Shown: positions 26,868-36,211 of the stretch, one piece after another
Layout of the letters: the number at the start of each line of letters is the position of its first letter
How positions within the stretch are numbered: the stretch's first letter is position 1
NCBI RefSeq assembly: GCF_000426505.1
Contig: NZ_AUFM01000020.1
Span: 1 to 64,000 of the forward strand
Reading direction: 5' to 3'
Length of the DNA stretch: 64,000 nucleotides
Source of the DNA: Nisaea denitrificans DSM 18348
GTDB taxonomy: Bacteria > Pseudomonadota > Alphaproteobacteria > Thalassobaculales > Thalassobaculaceae
Made by a program: the position numbers and the translations under genes
The notes under the pieces: generated by a model
Database searches by the model: none
Told to the model about the DNA's origin: nothing
The model's input: the letters and a program-made list of their open reading frames with translations, nothing else

Positions 26868-28163
26868 ATGAATACTATCGGTACAAAGAAGAATTTGACT
26901 CTGCCGCGGCGCTCGCTGCTCAAGGGCATGGCTGCTGCTGGTACGGTGCTTGCTGCTCCGGGAATTATCGGTCGCGCGGTGGCGCAATCCGGCGACGTGA
27001 TCAAGCTGGGTGCTCCGTTCCATCGGACTGGCATCGGCGCAGCCTATGGCCGCTGGTACGAGCGGACCGCGCTCGCGGCGGTGAAGCTGATCAACGAGCA
27101 GGGCGGTATCAACGGCCTGCCGGTTGAGTTGATCATAGAGGATGACGGCACCGATCCGAAGCGCGGTGTCGAAGCTGTTGAGAAATTCAGCGCTGAGCAC
27201 AAGGTCGATGCGATCTTCGGCCACCTGTTCTCTCATGTCTCGGCTGCCAGCGCACCACGTGCAGGTGAGCTGAAAATGCCTTACTTCCTCTGCTCCGAAG
27301 CCCATTCGCTCGCGGCGGGTGCCTTCAACCGGTACGTTTTCCAGCCGTCGATCAGCGACGTGAAGAGCCAGGTCAGCTCGATGGCGCCATGGATCACGGA
27401 TAATCTCGGCAAGAAAGTCACGATGATCTATCCGGACTATGCCTTCGGATACGATCACCGGGACAATCTGAGGGCGGCTGTCGAGGCACAGGGCGGTGAA
27501 ATTGTCGGCGATATCGCAATCCCGCCGACCGAAACCTCCTACACCCGCTACCTGCCGCGGATTCCGCTCAACACGGAGGTGATCTACCACGTGCTGGTCG
27601 GCCCGGGCGTGCTCACCTTCGTCAAGGAGCTGGGCGAGCATCTCGGCTCCCAGCGTCCGGAAATCTTCGGCTTCATCGACTCCCTTGAAGCGGTGTCCTT
27701 CGATATCCCGCAGCTTGCTTACCTTGAAGGCACACACTTCTGGGAAGCCATGCCGCGCTATGCCCAGCCGAACCAGACGTCGTTCGACAAATTCTATCGC
27801 GAAAAGGTCGGCGTGGATGCCAATGGCGCGAGCGTCGACGATCCCAAAAGCGTCGCGACCTTCTCGCACATGTTCTCCGTTTGGGAGACGCTGTTTGCCA
27901 TGAAGAAGGCGATGGAGATGGCCGACTACAAGGGGCCGAAGCAGAAGATCGCCATGCTGGAAGCGATGGAAAGCATCACCGGATTCGAGGAAAGCAACGA
28001 GTTCCCGCAGGGCCGGAAAATCTTCAATGGCAAGATGCACCAGTCCTTTGCCCAGCAGAACATCTCCAAGGTGGTCGACGGCAAACTGAAGGTGGTCCAC
28101 ACGGTATCGCCCGAAGACACGCTGTATCCGGACGAAGCCGACTACACGAAGATGTCCTTCTGA
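26868..28163 (+). CDS. ABC transporter substrate-binding protein, Liv type, probable pyridine-carboxylate uptake
   Basis: Periplasmic receptor (431 aa) of the branched-chain-amino-acid-type class. It has a twin-arginine signal (LPRRSLLKGMAAAG, about residues 9-22) ending near AVAQS. The mature start VIKLGAPFHRTGIGAAYGRW is typical of the peripla_BP_6 fold. It lies directly downstream of nicDXF and heads a complete set of permeases and ATPases, so nicotinate or a related pyridine is the most likely ligand (inference). A 13-bp hairpin follows 15 bases after its stop. Confidence 0.88.
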   Translation: MNTIGTKKNLTLPRRSLLKGMAAAGTVLAAPGIIGRAVAQSGDVIKLGAPFHRTGIGAAYGRWYERTALAAVKLINEQGGINGLPVELIIEDDGTDPKRGVEAVEKFSAEHKVDAIFGHLFSHVSAASAPRAGELKMPYFLCSEAHSLAAGAFNRYVFQPSISDVKSQVSSMAPWITDNLGKKVTMIYPDYAFGYDHRDNLRAAVEAQGGEIVGDIAIPPTETSYTRYLPRIPLNTEVIYHVLVGPGVLTFVKELGEHLGSQRPEIFGFIDSLEAVSFDIPQLAYLEGTHFWEAMPRYAQPNQTSFDKFYREKVGVDANGASVDDPKSVATFSHMFSVWETLFAMKKAMEMADYKGPKQKIAMLEAMESITGFEESNEFPQGRKIFNGKMHQSFAQQNISKVVDGKLKVVHTVSPEDTLYPDEADYTKMSF

Positions 28164-28177
28164 TCCTTCACGATAAC

Positions 28178-28208
28178 CGGCGGGCGCCGAGACGATCGGC
28201 GCCCGCCG
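28178..28208 (+). other. Intergenic hairpin after the Liv-type binding-protein gene
   Basis: A perfect 13-bp stem, CGGCGGGCGCCGA (28178-28190) with TCGGCGCCCGCCG (28196-28208), and a 5-base loop. No T-tract follows. It separates the binding-protein gene from livH by 119 bp and probably sets a higher level for the first cistron. Confidence 0.78.
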
Positions 28209-28282
28209 TCCTTCACTGAAATTGATACCGTGGCGACGGCGGGTTTCCGCCATCCGCATGCGGCGAAGGCGCAAACAACTCA

Positions 28283-29164
28283 ATGGATATTGTTCCTTAT
28301 CTCTTGCTGGCGACGCTGGAAGGGCTCGTGCAGGCATCCGTGCTGATGCTGACGGCGCTCGGATTGTCGCTGGTCTTCGGCGTGATGCGCGTGGTGAACG
28401 TGTCCCACGGCGAGTTCTTCATGCTCGGCGCGGTCGCGGCCTGGGTCTGTGCGAACCTGATTCCGGGCCCGCCTTACGTTCCCTTTATCGCGGCCTTGCT
28501 GATTGCGCCCGTGTTTGTCGGCGCTCTGGCCTGGGCCGCCGACTGGGCCATCCTGAAGCGGATCAATTATAATCCCGAGGCCACCATCGTCTCGACGATC
28601 GGCCTGATGTACATCATCCAGCAGATGACGCTGATCACGTTCGGGCCGGATGCGCAGGCCGTGGATGCGCCGTTCTATTACACGGTGCGGTTCCCCTGGT
28701 TCGGTTATTCCGGCTACAAGTTTTTCATCATCGCCGTCGCTTTCGTCCTGGTCGGCGGGCTGCTTTACCTGCTGCGCCATTCGAAAGTCGGCCTGTTCAT
28801 GCGGGCGACCCAGTTCGATAAGGAGACGGCGCAGAATTTCGGCATTCCAGTAACCAAGGTCTATTCCGGTGTGTTCGCGGTTGGTGCGATGCTGGCCGCC
28901 ATCGGGGGTGTCCTGGTCGTGCCGAGCCAGCAGGCGCATTACCTGATGGGCCACGATCCGTTGCTGCTGTCCTTCGTCGTCGTCATCGTTGGCGGGCTCG
29001 GCTCGATCCCGGGGACGATTGCCGCCGCAATCCTGATCGGCATGTCCGACGGGCTGCTCTCCGTCTTCTTCTCGCCGACGCTCGCCAAGATCTTCTCGAC
29101 GTTGCTGGTGGCGCTTGTGCTGGTGTTCAGACCGCAGGGTCTGTTCGGAAAGGCGGGCCGGTGA
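28283..29164 (+). CDS. ABC transporter permease, LivH type
   Basis: Membrane permease (293 aa) with about eight hydrophobic helices. LivH-family blocks are GLSLVFGVMRVVNVSHGEFFMLGA near 30 and IVGGLGSIPGTIAAAILIG near 235. It couples to LivM and the two ATPases. Its TGA overlaps the livM ATG by one base. Confidence 0.92.
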   Translation: MDIVPYLLLATLEGLVQASVLMLTALGLSLVFGVMRVVNVSHGEFFMLGAVAAWVCANLIPGPPYVPFIAALLIAPVFVGALAWAADWAILKRINYNPEATIVSTIGLMYIIQQMTLITFGPDAQAVDAPFYYTVRFPWFGYSGYKFFIIAVAFVLVGGLLYLLRHSKVGLFMRATQFDKETAQNFGIPVTKVYSGVFAVGAMLAAIGGVLVVPSQQAHYLMGHDPLLLSFVVVIVGGLGSIPGTIAAAILIGMSDGLLSVFFSPTLAKIFSTLLVALVLVFRPQGLFGKAGR

Positions 29165-30123
29165 TGTCTATCCATAACAAGAAACTCTTCCTGCTTTGTC
29201 TTGCGACATTGGCAGGTTTGTTCGTCCTGCAGTTCCTGCTGTCGGACTATCTGGTCCTGGCGTTCACGCGGATCCTGATCCTCGCGGTCTTCGCCATGGG
29301 GTACAACGTCCTGATGGGCTATACCGGCCTCGTCAGCCTCGGGCACGCGATGTTCTTCGGAGCGGGCGTCTACGGAGCGGGTCTATCGAGCTATTATCTA
29401 GGCGTTTCTCTTCCCGTTGCCTTCCTGGCGGGCATCCTTGCCGCCATCGTGCTGTCCTTCCTGATCGGTCTGCTTGCGCTCAGAACACAGACGGTTTCCT
29501 TCATGATCGTCACCCTGATGTTCAGTCAGGCGGCGTTTTTGCTGATCCTGTATTTCTCCGAATTCACCGGCGGTGATCAGGGCCTGACCCTGCCCACCTC
29601 CGCGCGGAGCTTCTCCCTGTTCGGGCTGGAGGTCGACATGACCTCCGATGTCGCGCGCTACAATCTGGCGCTTACCGTGTTCGGCGTGGTCCTGCTTGGG
29701 CTGTTCGCCTTCACGCAGGGGCCGGTCGGGCGTCTGCTCGTCGCCGTGCGGGAGAACGAGGACCGGACCCGCATGCTCGGCTTCGACACCTACGCGATCA
29801 AGCTCTTGGCCTTTACGGTCTCCGGCGGCATCTCGGGCGTGGCAGGAGCACTCTACGGGCTGATGTTCGGCTATATCGGCTCGGCTTTCGCGGAATTCAA
29901 AATCTCCATCGAGGCGCTGCTGTTCACGCTGGTCGGCGGGCCGGGAACCCTGCTCGGGCCGCTCGTCGGCACGGGACTGATGACCCTGCTTTTCGACCGC
30001 CTCAGCGGCGTGACGACAGCCTATCTGATCGTGATCGGCGCCCTGCTGATCGTGGTCACGCTGTGGTTCCCCACAGGCATTCTCGGAACCCTTCGCGACA
30101 GGTGGCTGCCATGGCTGAAGTAG
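29164..30123 (+). CDS. ABC transporter permease, LivM type
   Basis: Second membrane permease (319 aa). It has the LivM blocks GYNVLMGYTGLVSLGHAMFF near 40-60 and SGGISGVAGALYGLMFGY near 220. The start chosen is the ATG overlapping the livH stop; a GTG directly before it is the alternative. The 3' end overlaps the ATPase gene by 13 bases. Confidence 0.92.
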   Translation: MSIHNKKLFLLCLATLAGLFVLQFLLSDYLVLAFTRILILAVFAMGYNVLMGYTGLVSLGHAMFFGAGVYGAGLSSYYLGVSLPVAFLAGILAAIVLSFLIGLLALRTQTVSFMIVTLMFSQAAFLLILYFSEFTGGDQGLTLPTSARSFSLFGLEVDMTSDVARYNLALTVFGVVLLGLFAFTQGPVGRLLVAVRENEDRTRMLGFDTYAIKLLAFTVSGGISGVAGALYGLMFGYIGSAFAEFKISIEALLFTLVGGPGTLLGPLVGTGLMTLLFDRLSGVTTAYLIVIGALLIVVTLWFPTGILGTLRDRWLPWLK

Positions 30124-30860
30124 TGTTGCTCAAGACCAAGGGCCTCACCCGGCATTTTGGCGGCCTGAAGGCGGTCGAGAATGTGGACTTCCAGATCAAG
30201 GAAGGGGAGATCCGCGCCATCATCGGGCCGAACGGGGCCGGCAAGTCGACCTTCGTCAACCTGCTTTCGGGCAGGATCAAGGCGACTTCGGGGAGTGTGG
30301 AGTTCGCCGGGGAGGATATCAGCCGTATGCCGGCGCACAAACGGGTGCGCAAGGGCATCGCCTATACCTTCCAGATCACGAATATCTATGGCTCGATGAG
30401 TGTGCTGGAGAATATCTGCGTCGCGGTTCACAACCGGCTGCGCCCCAGCCTGCTCAGCCGCAATCATGTCAGCGAGGTGGATATCGAGGCGGAAGCGGCC
30501 GAGGCGGCGAAAACAGTCGGGCTGGGAGATCGCCTGGAGGAGGTCGCCGGGACCCTGGCCTACGGGCACCAGCGTCTTCTCGAGGTCGCCATGGGGCTCG
30601 CGCTGCAGCCAAAACTGCTGATCCTCGACGAGCCGACGCAGGGGCTTTCGGACTCCGAGATCGCGAATTTCAAAGAGGTTGTCCGGGAAGTGAACAAGAC
30701 GACCACAGTCCTTCTGATCGAACACAATATGGATGTGGTCATGACGCTGGCCGAGCAGATCACGGTGATGGAGCGCGGGACGGTTCTTGCCGAGGGAACA
30801 CCGGACGCCATCATGAACAATGCTGCCGTTCAGGCCGCTTACCTGGGAGCGAGCGCATGA
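30111..30860 (+). CDS. ABC transporter ATP-binding protein, LivG type
   Basis: ATPase of 249 aa. Walker A is GPNGAGKST near 41, Walker B is LLILDEPTQGLS and the H-loop is LIEHNMDVVM. The signature region is GTLAYGHQRLLEVAM, where AYGHQR replaces the usual LSGGQ; this occurs in LivG proteins. The start at 30111 overlaps the livM end and keeps the beta-strand start MAEVVLLKTKGL. Confidence 0.92.
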   Translation: MAEVVLLKTKGLTRHFGGLKAVENVDFQIKEGEIRAIIGPNGAGKSTFVNLLSGRIKATSGSVEFAGEDISRMPAHKRVRKGIAYTFQITNIYGSMSVLENICVAVHNRLRPSLLSRNHVSEVDIEAEAAEAAKTVGLGDRLEEVAGTLAYGHQRLLEVAMGLALQPKLLILDEPTQGLSDSEIANFKEVVREVNKTTTVLLIEHNMDVVMTLAEQITVMERGTVLAEGTPDAIMNNAAVQAAYLGASA

Positions 30861-31564
30861 GTGTGATGCGGGTCGAGGGCTATAACGCCTTCTACGGACG
30901 CAGCCAGGCGCTGCGGGATTTCAGCATCGAGCTGCGCGGTGGCGAGGTTCTGTGTCTTCTCGGGCGCAATGGCGCCGGCAAGACGACTGCGCTGAAAGCA
31001 ATCATGGGCACGGTAAAGCCCGCTTCCGGCGCGCTCTGGCTGGACGATGTGAACCTGTTTGGCAGGCCGGCGGAGGAAATCCCCAGAGCGGGCATTGGCT
31101 ACGTGCCGCAGGGGCGGCGGCTGTTTTCGGAGCTGACGGTCTGGGAAAACCTGGAAATCGGCTTGCTCACGCGCGAGCAGGGGCGGGACGGCCTCGACTA
31201 TGCGCTGGAGCTTTTCCCGGTCCTGAAGGAACGCATGAAACAGCGCTCCGGGACCCTGTCGGGTGGCGAGCAGACCATGCTCGCCATGGCGCGGGCCATG
31301 TGCATCACCCCGTCGGTGATCATGCTGGACGAGCCGACCGAGGGGCTTATGCCGTCTGCCATTGCGGGTATCCGCGACGCGGTGATGAAGCTCCGGGATT
31401 CAGGTGTTGCCGTGCTTCTGGTTGAGCAACGCGTTGATGCTGTGCTGCCGATCGCGGATCGCGTGGCCTTCATGGATCACGGAGAGATAAAGGCCGAGTT
31501 CCCGATTGACGAAGTGCGGGAAAATACGGCGCTGTTGCATCAGTATGTGGGGGTCGGTCATTAG
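30857..31564 (+). CDS. ABC transporter ATP-binding protein, LivF type
   Basis: Partner ATPase of 235 aa. Walker A is GRNGAGKTT, the signature is LSGGEQTMLAMARAM and Walker B is VIMLDEPTEGLMP; LLVEQRVDAV ends the core. It starts in the ATGA overlap with livG and completes a five-gene importer. The downstream membrane-protein gene follows after 70 bp. Confidence 0.92.
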   Translation: MSVMRVEGYNAFYGRSQALRDFSIELRGGEVLCLLGRNGAGKTTALKAIMGTVKPASGALWLDDVNLFGRPAEEIPRAGIGYVPQGRRLFSELTVWENLEIGLLTREQGRDGLDYALELFPVLKERMKQRSGTLSGGEQTMLAMARAMCITPSVIMLDEPTEGLMPSAIAGIRDAVMKLRDSGVAVLLVEQRVDAVLPIADRVAFMDHGEIKAEFPIDEVRENTALLHQYVGVGH

Positions 31565-31634
31565 GCGCGGAGGCGGTTGTCCTGTGGGCTGACCGTCTGA
31601 GCGCATGCATTGTAGCCGGAGCCGGGAGAATTAC

Positions 31635-33050
31635 ATGCCGTCTTGCCTGTCGCCGTTGGGACGGCGCGCTGTCCTGCTCCCGGCCGCTCTCATTGTCCTC
31701 CTGCTTGTTCCCGCCGTTGCCATTGCTCATGAGGCAGCTGGCGGCCTGATCCTGCTGCTTCCGAGGGATTTCTACACGATGGGGGCGACCCTCGCGGTCG
31801 CCGCGTCTTTCATTCTGCTTGCGGTCGTTCCCCAGAAACCATTCCACCGTATCGCGACCGCCACGCTCTCCCTTTTTCGCATGCCGGAGGGCGGTGGCCG
31901 CTCTCTGTCCCTTGCCTCGACGGCCCTGGTCCTGGTGCTGCTGATCGCCGGTCTGACCGGTGCGCACGATCCCTTGCGGAACCCGCTGCCACTTGTTCTC
32001 TGGAGCATCGGCTGGATCAGCATGACTCTGGCCTGTGCCTTTTTCGGCAACCTCTGGGCCGTGCTGAATCCCTGGACCGGCCTCGTCGATATCGTCCGGA
32101 GCCATTTCCCGCCGCGGATGACCTTGCCTGCCCGGCTCGGCTATCTGCTGGCGGTCTCGCAGTTTCTCATTTTCATCTGGGTCGACCTGATATCTCCGCA
32201 CAGCATGGACCCGGACCGGCTCGTGCTGCATCTGTCCCTGTTCTGGGGGTTCAACTTCGCCGGCATGGTGCTGTTTGGAAAAGAAGACTGGTGTGCCCGC
32301 GCCGAGCCGCTTCACATCTATTTCCGTCTGGTGAGCACGATAGCGCCGGTGGGACCTGGCGTGGACGGGCGAGTGCGCCTTGGTTTCCCCGGCGTGCATG
32401 CGATTACCCTGCCGCCTTTGTCGCAAAGCGGCGTGGCCTTTGTGCTGCTGTCGCTGGCGGCGGGAACGTTCGACGGCTGGTCCACGACCTTCCGCTGGAT
32501 GGGAATCCTCGGTTTCAACCCGCTGAACTATCCGGGCCGCTCCGCGGTGATGTGGCAGAACACGCTGGGTTTGCTGGCAGCGTGGGCGCTGGTCTGGTTT
32601 CTCTATCATGCCTGCGTCCGTATCGGTGCCCGCCTGGCCGGAGCGCGGGATGCGGAGCAGGAGCTGGTTGGACGTCTGGTCTATTCGATCCTGCCGATTT
32701 CCGTCGCCTATCACGGCTCCCATTTCCTGACCCGGCTTCTCGTCGACTACCAGTATGTCTATCAGGTGATCTCCGACCCCTTTGCGCTGGGCTGGGATCT
32801 GTTCGGGACCGCGCATTACCACACGACCACCTCATTCTTCAGCCGCCCGGACAGTGTTTTCGTCCTCTGGAACATCCAGACTGCGATCATCACCATCGGC
32901 CATGTCATTGGCATCTGCATGGCCCACACGATCGCGCTGGATCGTCTGGGTTCCGGCCGCAAGGCGGTGGTTAGCCAGACCCTCTTGGCACTCTTCATGG
33001 TTGGCTACACGGCGATGGGGCTTTGGTTACTGGGTGCGCCTCGCGTGTAG
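31635..33050 (+). CDS. Multi-pass membrane protein of unknown function
   Basis: 471 aa, with a cleavable or anchoring N-terminal helix (AVLLPAALIVLLLVPAVAIA) ending before HEAAGGLILLLPRDFY, then about ten hydrophobic helices. Histidine and polar residues recur near the membrane parts (GSHFLTRLLVDYQYVYQV near 365; HYHTTTSFFSRPD near 400). It resembles proteins that databases tend to label fenitrothion hydrolase (FedB type); I recall that only loosely and do not take it as a function. The ATG at 31635 has GGGAGA five bases upstream and is preferred over an earlier start. It follows the nic transporter on the same strand, so a role with pyridine uptake or oxidation is possible. Confidence 0.75.
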   Translation: MPSCLSPLGRRAVLLPAALIVLLLVPAVAIAHEAAGGLILLLPRDFYTMGATLAVAASFILLAVVPQKPFHRIATATLSLFRMPEGGGRSLSLASTALVLVLLIAGLTGAHDPLRNPLPLVLWSIGWISMTLACAFFGNLWAVLNPWTGLVDIVRSHFPPRMTLPARLGYLLAVSQFLIFIWVDLISPHSMDPDRLVLHLSLFWGFNFAGMVLFGKEDWCARAEPLHIYFRLVSTIAPVGPGVDGRVRLGFPGVHAITLPPLSQSGVAFVLLSLAAGTFDGWSTTFRWMGILGFNPLNYPGRSAVMWQNTLGLLAAWALVWFLYHACVRIGARLAGARDAEQELVGRLVYSILPISVAYHGSHFLTRLLVDYQYVYQVISDPFALGWDLFGTAHYHTTTSFFSRPDSVFVLWNIQTAIITIGHVIGICMAHTIALDRLGSGRKAVVSQTLLALFMVGYTAMGLWLLGAPRV

Positions 33051-33131
33051 GGTGGGTCGGTTTGGGGGACGGCTTTTAATGCGGCCTATAAACCTCGCTG
33101 CCGGTAGCCGTCGCGACCGGACATAATCGCG

Positions 33132-34034
33132 TTACCAGACGTTCTGCCGGGAAAGCGCCTCAACCACTTGCTTCAACACCCGGTGCAGCTCGGAAAAGCT
33201 CCGGTTGCCGGCGCGGTCGGCCCGCATGATCAGGCAAAGCTGCCAGCTCAGTTCCGGATGGAGCGGACGGGAGGCCAGGATGCTCCGGCTGGCTTCATGG
33301 GTGACTGCGCTCTTCGAAAGCACGGTCGAACCCAAACCCGATGCAACCATGGCCTTGGTAATGGAGACACCATTCACCGCAGCCTCGATGTTCAGCTTGA
33401 GACTGTTCCGGGCGGCATATCTTTCCAGCAGGTCCCGAAGTCCGAACGCCGCGTCGGGAAGGATCAGGTCGCGGTCCTGCAGCCAGCTGCAGGGAATGCG
33501 ATCCGGCAAATTGCTGTCGGCATGGGTGATGAAATGCATTTGCTCCGAGACCAGAGGCAGGATGAGCATTTCTTCCAAAGGTTCCGGGTCGTGTACGAGC
33601 CCCATATCGAGCTCCTTGCGCAGCACCGCTTCATAGGTCGCCGCTGAGTAGCTTTCCCGGACATGCAGCCGGATCGCCGGCAGTTTCTCGCTGCAAATCC
33701 GGAACAGCTCAGGCATCAGGGTCTCGCCCGCGGTCGGCGGCACACCGATCACCACCGAGCCGCTGGGCTCGCCGAGGAGGGAGCTGATCTCGTCCCGTGC
33801 ATGCCCCATGGAGGTCAGGATCTCCCGGGCGTGCTGCAGGAAGCGCTGACCCGCCTCCGTCACCTCGATGCCGTTCTTCTGACGCAGGAACAGCCGGCCG
33901 CCGAGTTCCTCTTCAAGCGAGCTGACCTGACGGCTGATCGCCGACTGGGCAATGCGCAGTTTGCGCGCCGCCGCCGTGAAACCGCCTTCCTCGGCGACCG
34001 TGATGACGTATCTGAGGATCCTGTGATCGAACAT
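33132..34034 (-). CDS. LysR-family transcriptional regulator
   Basis: 300 aa. The helix-turn-helix is GGFTAAARKLRIAQSAISRQ near 17-36, and the effector domain follows from about 90. It lies 17 bp downstream of an amidohydrolase gene on the same strand, likely co-transcribed, and probably regulates that gene and the divergent TRAP operon from the shared control region. Confidence 0.92.
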   Translation of the reverse strand: MFDHRILRYVITVAEEGGFTAAARKLRIAQSAISRQVSSLEEELGGRLFLRQKNGIEVTEAGQRFLQHAREILTSMGHARDEISSLLGEPSGSVVIGVPPTAGETLMPELFRICSEKLPAIRLHVRESYSAATYEAVLRKELDMGLVHDPEPLEEMLILPLVSEQMHFITHADSNLPDRIPCSWLQDRDLILPDAAFGLRDLLERYAARNSLKLNIEAAVNGVSITKAMVASGLGSTVLSKSAVTHEASRSILASRPLHPELSWQLCLIMRADRAGNRSFSELHRVLKQVVEALSRQNVW

Positions 34035-34051
34035 TGCGATGCAGCTCCCGT

Positions 34052-34900
34052 CTAGTCAGCCCAGTCATAGAGGCGGCAGGGATTGTCCTGCAGGATGGCC
34101 CGGCGTGTGCCCATGTCTGGAAACCATGTCTCCATGGCGTGATAGAGGCCCGCCGTATCGATCTTCTGGAACGGCAGTGGTTCCGTGCCGCTATAGAGCC
34201 CGCCGCCATGCTTCGGGGTGTGGGGCCAGTCGCTGGCCCAGACCATGCGGTCCGGCGCCATGGCATGGACCTGCCGGGCGAGGTCCGCAACGCCCGGACC
34301 GTTTGGGCCGGTGGAAATCCGGTAGCTGCCCGACAGCTTGACCCAGGCGCCGCCGTCGACCAGCTGTTTCAGGCTTTCGATATGGGGGTCGGGCTGAAGC
34401 GGATCGACCAGTCCGAAATGGTCGAGCACAAGGGGCCGCTGCAGGCGGTCCTGCAGCGGGATGATCGCGGCCCATGTCTCCGGTGCGCAGAAAACCTGAA
34501 TGTGCCAGGTGCTGCCGGCCAACGCGCGATCCATGGCTGGCAGGATTGTCTCGATCGATGGAGCGCCGGTGCGAACCGAATGCAGGTTCAGCCGCACACC
34601 TCGAATACCGCGCTCATGCATCGTCGCCAGTTCCGTGTCGCCGGTCGCTTCCGGATCGATCACGGCAACGCCTCGCGCTGTGTCTCCAAGCTCTTCAAGC
34701 GCATCGAGGGTGCAGCGATTGTCGGTGCCGTAGAGGCTCGGCTGCACAATCACCAGCCGGGCAATATCGGTTCCCCGGATCGCCTTCCTGTAATCCTCGA
34801 TGGTGGCGGGCGGCACGGTGTAGCTGCGCCGTGGAGCGAAGGGATAGCGAGCGGCCTCACCGAAAAAATGCATGTGGCAGTCTATGGCGCGGATCGTCAT
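34052..34900 (-). CDS. Amidohydrolase-family lactonase, pyrone-dicarboxylate hydrolase-like
   Basis: Metal-dependent TIM-barrel hydrolase of 282 aa. Motifs: N-terminal CHMHFFG (a divergent HxH), GIRGVRLNLHS near 115, VLDHFGLVD near 175, SGSYRIS near 205 and ASDWPHT near 240 with the catalytic aspartate. The closest known type is LigI, which opens 2-pyrone-4,6-dicarboxylate. A second LigI-like gene lies at 39287. The start MTIRAIDC has GGAG seven bases upstream and is chosen over one 72 bases earlier. The exact substrate is unknown. Confidence 0.85.
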   Translation of the reverse strand: MTIRAIDCHMHFFGEAARYPFAPRRSYTVPPATIEDYRKAIRGTDIARLVIVQPSLYGTDNRCTLDALEELGDTARGVAVIDPEATGDTELATMHERGIRGVRLNLHSVRTGAPSIETILPAMDRALAGSTWHIQVFCAPETWAAIIPLQDRLQRPLVLDHFGLVDPLQPDPHIESLKQLVDGGAWVKLSGSYRISTGPNGPGVADLARQVHAMAPDRMVWASDWPHTPKHGGGLYSGTEPLPFQKIDTAGLYHAMETWFPDMGTRRAILQDNPCRLYDWAD

Positions 34901-34987
34901 GGCGGCACTCCGGGTGGCGGCGCGGGTAAAGCACTTCGAGGAGTATCGGAGATAAACCGTCTCGATATCCATCTCTTTTGGGCATGG

Positions 34988-35008
34988 AATGAATACAATT
35001 AATGCATT
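34988..35008. promoter_or_regulatory. Imperfect palindrome in the amidohydrolase / dctP divergent region
   Basis: AATGAAT (34988-34994) and ATGCATT (35002-35008), 6 of 7 positions symmetric with a 7-bp spacer. It is an AT-rich island in the 193-bp gap between the minus-strand amidohydrolase and the plus-strand dctP. It is a likely site for the adjacent LysR regulator or a promoter core. Confidence 0.4.
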
Positions 35009-35093
35009 GGCGGGATAGGGGGATTCTCGTCAAGCTAAGGAATAATAAGGGCGAGGTCTGAATCCGACGCCTGATAAAAAAAGGGAGGTACTT

Positions 35094-36125
35094 ATGAAAT
35101 TCCGCAGTATGCGGCGTCACGCCGTTACGGGTCTGTTTGGTGCTGTTCTGGCTGGTGCCAGCCTGTTTTCAGGTATCGCGTCAGCCGACACCTACAAATG
35201 GATCACCTCGAAGCCGCAGGGCGCGAACGATGCCCAGGCGATCAGCACGCAATGGATGGTCGACGAGTTCGCGCGCCGCACCGGCGGCAAGCACGATATC
35301 CAGGTTTTCTGGGGCGGCAGCGTTGCGAAGACGCGCGAGATACCCGATGCGCTGTCCGCCGGTGCCGGTGATTTCGGCGATATCATCACGCCGTATTTCC
35401 AGGACAAGTTCCCGCTGAACAATGCGGTGGGTTTCTTCATTCCGCAGCCGAACTCGACCATCGAGGTCGCGCTGATGATGCAGAAATGGCACCGGATGTA
35501 TCCGCAGTTCGATGCGGAAATGGCGAAATACAACCTGAAGGCCATCGGCTTCCGGCCGCTGGAAAGCTATGGCCTGCTGTGCCGCGAGCCGATCAACGGC
35601 CTCGCCGATCTGAAGGGCAAGCGCATCCGGACATACGGTTTTGCCTATCCGAAGATCGTTGAGGCGATGGGCGCGACACCTGTCTCGATCGCGTCCTCGG
35701 AAGCCTACGAAGCCTTGCAGCGGGGCATCCTCGATTGCTCGCCGATCGGCCCGGCCCTGGCACGTGGCTGGAAGCTGGACGAAGTCGCGAAATATTACGT
35801 CAAGTTCCCCTTCGGCGCCTCCTTCGGCCATCTGGTGACGATGAACCGGAAGTCCTATGACGGCATGCCGGATGACGTGAAAGCCATCGTTGACGGCCTC
35901 GGCCGGGAATATGCGATGCGCTATGCCGTGGATCTGGAGGTGCAGATTGCCGCGGTGCTGAAAGAGTGGAAGACATCCGGCGTCACGGTCATCGACTTCC
36001 CGATTTCGGAAGCGGCGGCCCTGGTCGAGGATGCCGGTGTGCAGGAGATCCGGAAGGGCTGGATCGAAAAGGCTAACGCAGCGGGTCTGCCGGCCGATGC
36101 GATCGCAGCCGAACTGAAGTTCTGA
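35094..36125 (+). CDS. dctP: TRAP transporter substrate-binding protein (DctP)
   Basis: Periplasmic receptor of 343 aa with a Sec signal peptide ending near residue 31 (...FSGIASA-DT). The DctP core has LADLKGKRIRTYGFAYPKIV near 165, where an arginine usually binds the ligand carboxylate. AGGGAGG lies before the start. It heads dctPQM, followed by aromatic/lactone-type catabolic genes. A 12-bp hairpin begins 7 bases after its stop. Likely ligand: a carboxylated ring-cleavage product or pyrone (inference). Confidence 0.92.
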   Translation: MKFRSMRRHAVTGLFGAVLAGASLFSGIASADTYKWITSKPQGANDAQAISTQWMVDEFARRTGGKHDIQVFWGGSVAKTREIPDALSAGAGDFGDIITPYFQDKFPLNNAVGFFIPQPNSTIEVALMMQKWHRMYPQFDAEMAKYNLKAIGFRPLESYGLLCREPINGLADLKGKRIRTYGFAYPKIVEAMGATPVSIASSEAYEALQRGILDCSPIGPALARGWKLDEVAKYYVKFPFGASFGHLVTMNRKSYDGMPDDVKAIVDGLGREYAMRYAVDLEVQIAAVLKEWKTSGVTVIDFPISEAAALVEDAGVQEIRKGWIEKANAAGLPADAIAAELKF

Positions 36126-36131
36126 TCTTCT

Positions 36132-36168
36132 CGGGATCGCGCACTGGCTGGCCCGCTGCGCGATCCCG
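36132..36168 (+). other. Intergenic hairpin between dctP and dctQ
   Basis: A perfect 12-bp stem, CGGGATCGCGCA (36132-36143) with TGCGCGATCCCG (36157-36168), and a 13-base loop. There is no T-tract. It has the same placement as the hairpin after the first dctP gene but unrelated sequence. Confidence 0.75.
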
Positions 36169-36211
36169 GACTTATCCTGACATTCTTGATTTCCTGAGAC
36201 GGGAGTATCCG

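Noticed and set aside
26325-28337. 670-codon minus-strand open frame opposite nicF and the binding-protein gene
   Set aside because: Antisense shadow without recognisable domains.
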